The notes under the pieces: generated by a model
Seen by the model: only the letters and a program-made list of their open reading frames with translations
Database searches by the model: none
What the model was told of the DNA's origin: nothing
Position numbers and translations under genes: made by a program
Assembly: GCA_030588275.1 (NCBI GenBank)
Contig: JAUUYJ010000141.1
Coordinates: forward strand, 1 to 6,669
Direction of reading: 5' to 3'
DNA length: 6,669 bases
Source of the DNA: Candidatus Zixiibacteriota bacterium
GTDB lineage: Bacteria > Zixibacteria > MSB-5A5 > GN15 > JAAZOE01
Shown: positions 6,412 to 6,669 of the stretch, one piece after another
How positions within the stretch are numbered: position 1 is the stretch's first letter
Layout: every line of letters starts with the position of its first letter

Positions 6412-6669
6412 TCAGCAGATAATAATGGTAAAATCAATACTTGAGGTGGGGGATGTGCCCAATTCCAATTTGCTACTCAATGAAAGCTCAAAGGATGAGA
6501 ATATCGGGTTGCAAGATTCGGCTGTACCGTATCCCAAATGGGCAACAACCGCCAGTTGGAGGTCGTCAATTCTCCGGCTACTGAGTTTGCCAAAGAATGA
6601 ATTGACCGAACTGTCGGTGCAATCACCGGTATGATCACAATCAATTCCAGAGTCAGAGCATCCTTCGGG
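6412..6669 (-). CDS. Partial hypothetical protein, C-terminal 85 residues, cysteine-containing
   Basis: An open frame enters from the right edge and ends at TGA 6414-6412. I do not recognise the product. The visible part starts PEGCSDSGIDCDHTGDCTDS, with three Cys and one His in the first 17 residues. It has further Cys at visible residues 53 and 85 (the last residue), the former in TAESCNPIFSSFELS. There is no membrane helix. It lies 103 bases before czcC on the same strand. Small secreted Cys/His-rich proteins are known next to czc- and cop-type operons, so a periplasmic metal-binding or sensory role is possible, but this is inferred from position and composition only. An opposite-strand frame of 69 codons (6425-6634) covers most of it but has no properly spaced Shine-Dalgarno; the minus-strand frame is favoured because it is longer, open to the edge and in line with the operon. 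Its N terminus cannot be seen. Confidence 0.45.
   Translation of the reverse strand, partial: PEGCSDSGIDCDHTGDCTDSSVNSFFGKLSSRRIDDLQLAVVAHLGYGTAESCNPIFSSFELSLSSKLELGTSPTSSIDFTIIIC

Noticed and set aside
6425..6634. A 69-codon plus-strand frame that could be a divergent small gene
   Set aside because: The only AGGAG upstream (6401-6405) is 19 bases from the ATG, too far, and the product has no motif. The overlapping minus-strand frame is longer and fits the operon, though this choice remains uncertain.
1..6669. tRNA or rRNA genes, CRISPR arrays, insertion sequences
   Set aside because: I saw no regularly spaced repeats, transposase-like frames, terminal inverted repeats or tRNA-like folds on either strand.

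Overview
The window holds a minus-strand operon of a heavy-metal resistance-nodulation-division (RND) efflux system in the order czcC-czcB-czcA, followed directly by a fourth small gene of the DinB/YfiT-like four-helix-bundle family. An outer-membrane channel of TolC type and a periplasmic adaptor mean a Gram-negative (diderm) bacterium. Base composition looks moderate and ribosome sites are ordinary AGGAG/GAGG types. UGA is used as the stop by all five genes whose end is visible, so the code is standard. I cannot name the phylum from the sequence; an environmental or uncultured lineage is possible, but that is a guess.

Layout, read in the direction of transcription from the right edge to the left. 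6669-6412: the C-terminal 85 residues of a cysteine-containing protein whose start lies outside the window (tentative). 6411-6309: a 103-base gap without a convincing promoter or terminator. 6308-4971: CzcC-like outer-membrane factor. 4960-3845: CzcB-like adaptor with four histidine clusters and no coiled-coil hairpin. 3830-717: CzcA-like HME-RND pump. 706-224: DinB-family protein. 223-156: a spacer with a good sigma70-like promoter at 205-176. 155-1: the start of an unrecognised gene leaving the window on the left.

The pump genes are 10, 14 and 10 bases apart, and each of the four starts has a Shine-Dalgarno core exactly 8 bases upstream. At czcC/czcB and czcA/dinB the Shine-Dalgarno overlaps the previous stop codon in the same TGAGG arrangement, so the DinB-like gene looks like a real fourth cistron. 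CzcA should use the proton gradient to move metal ions from periplasm or cytoplasm through CzcB-linked CzcC to the outside. The histidine clusters of CzcB probably bind metal in the periplasm. Pump residues argue against a CusA-type Cu(I)/Ag(I) transporter and favour divalent ions (Zn, Co, Cd or Ni), but the substrate is not fixed by the sequence. No metal-sensing regulator is visible here.

The least ordinary points are the DinB-family protein inside the metal-efflux operon, the minimal hairpin-less but histidine-rich adaptor, and the unidentified Cys-rich open frame upstream.
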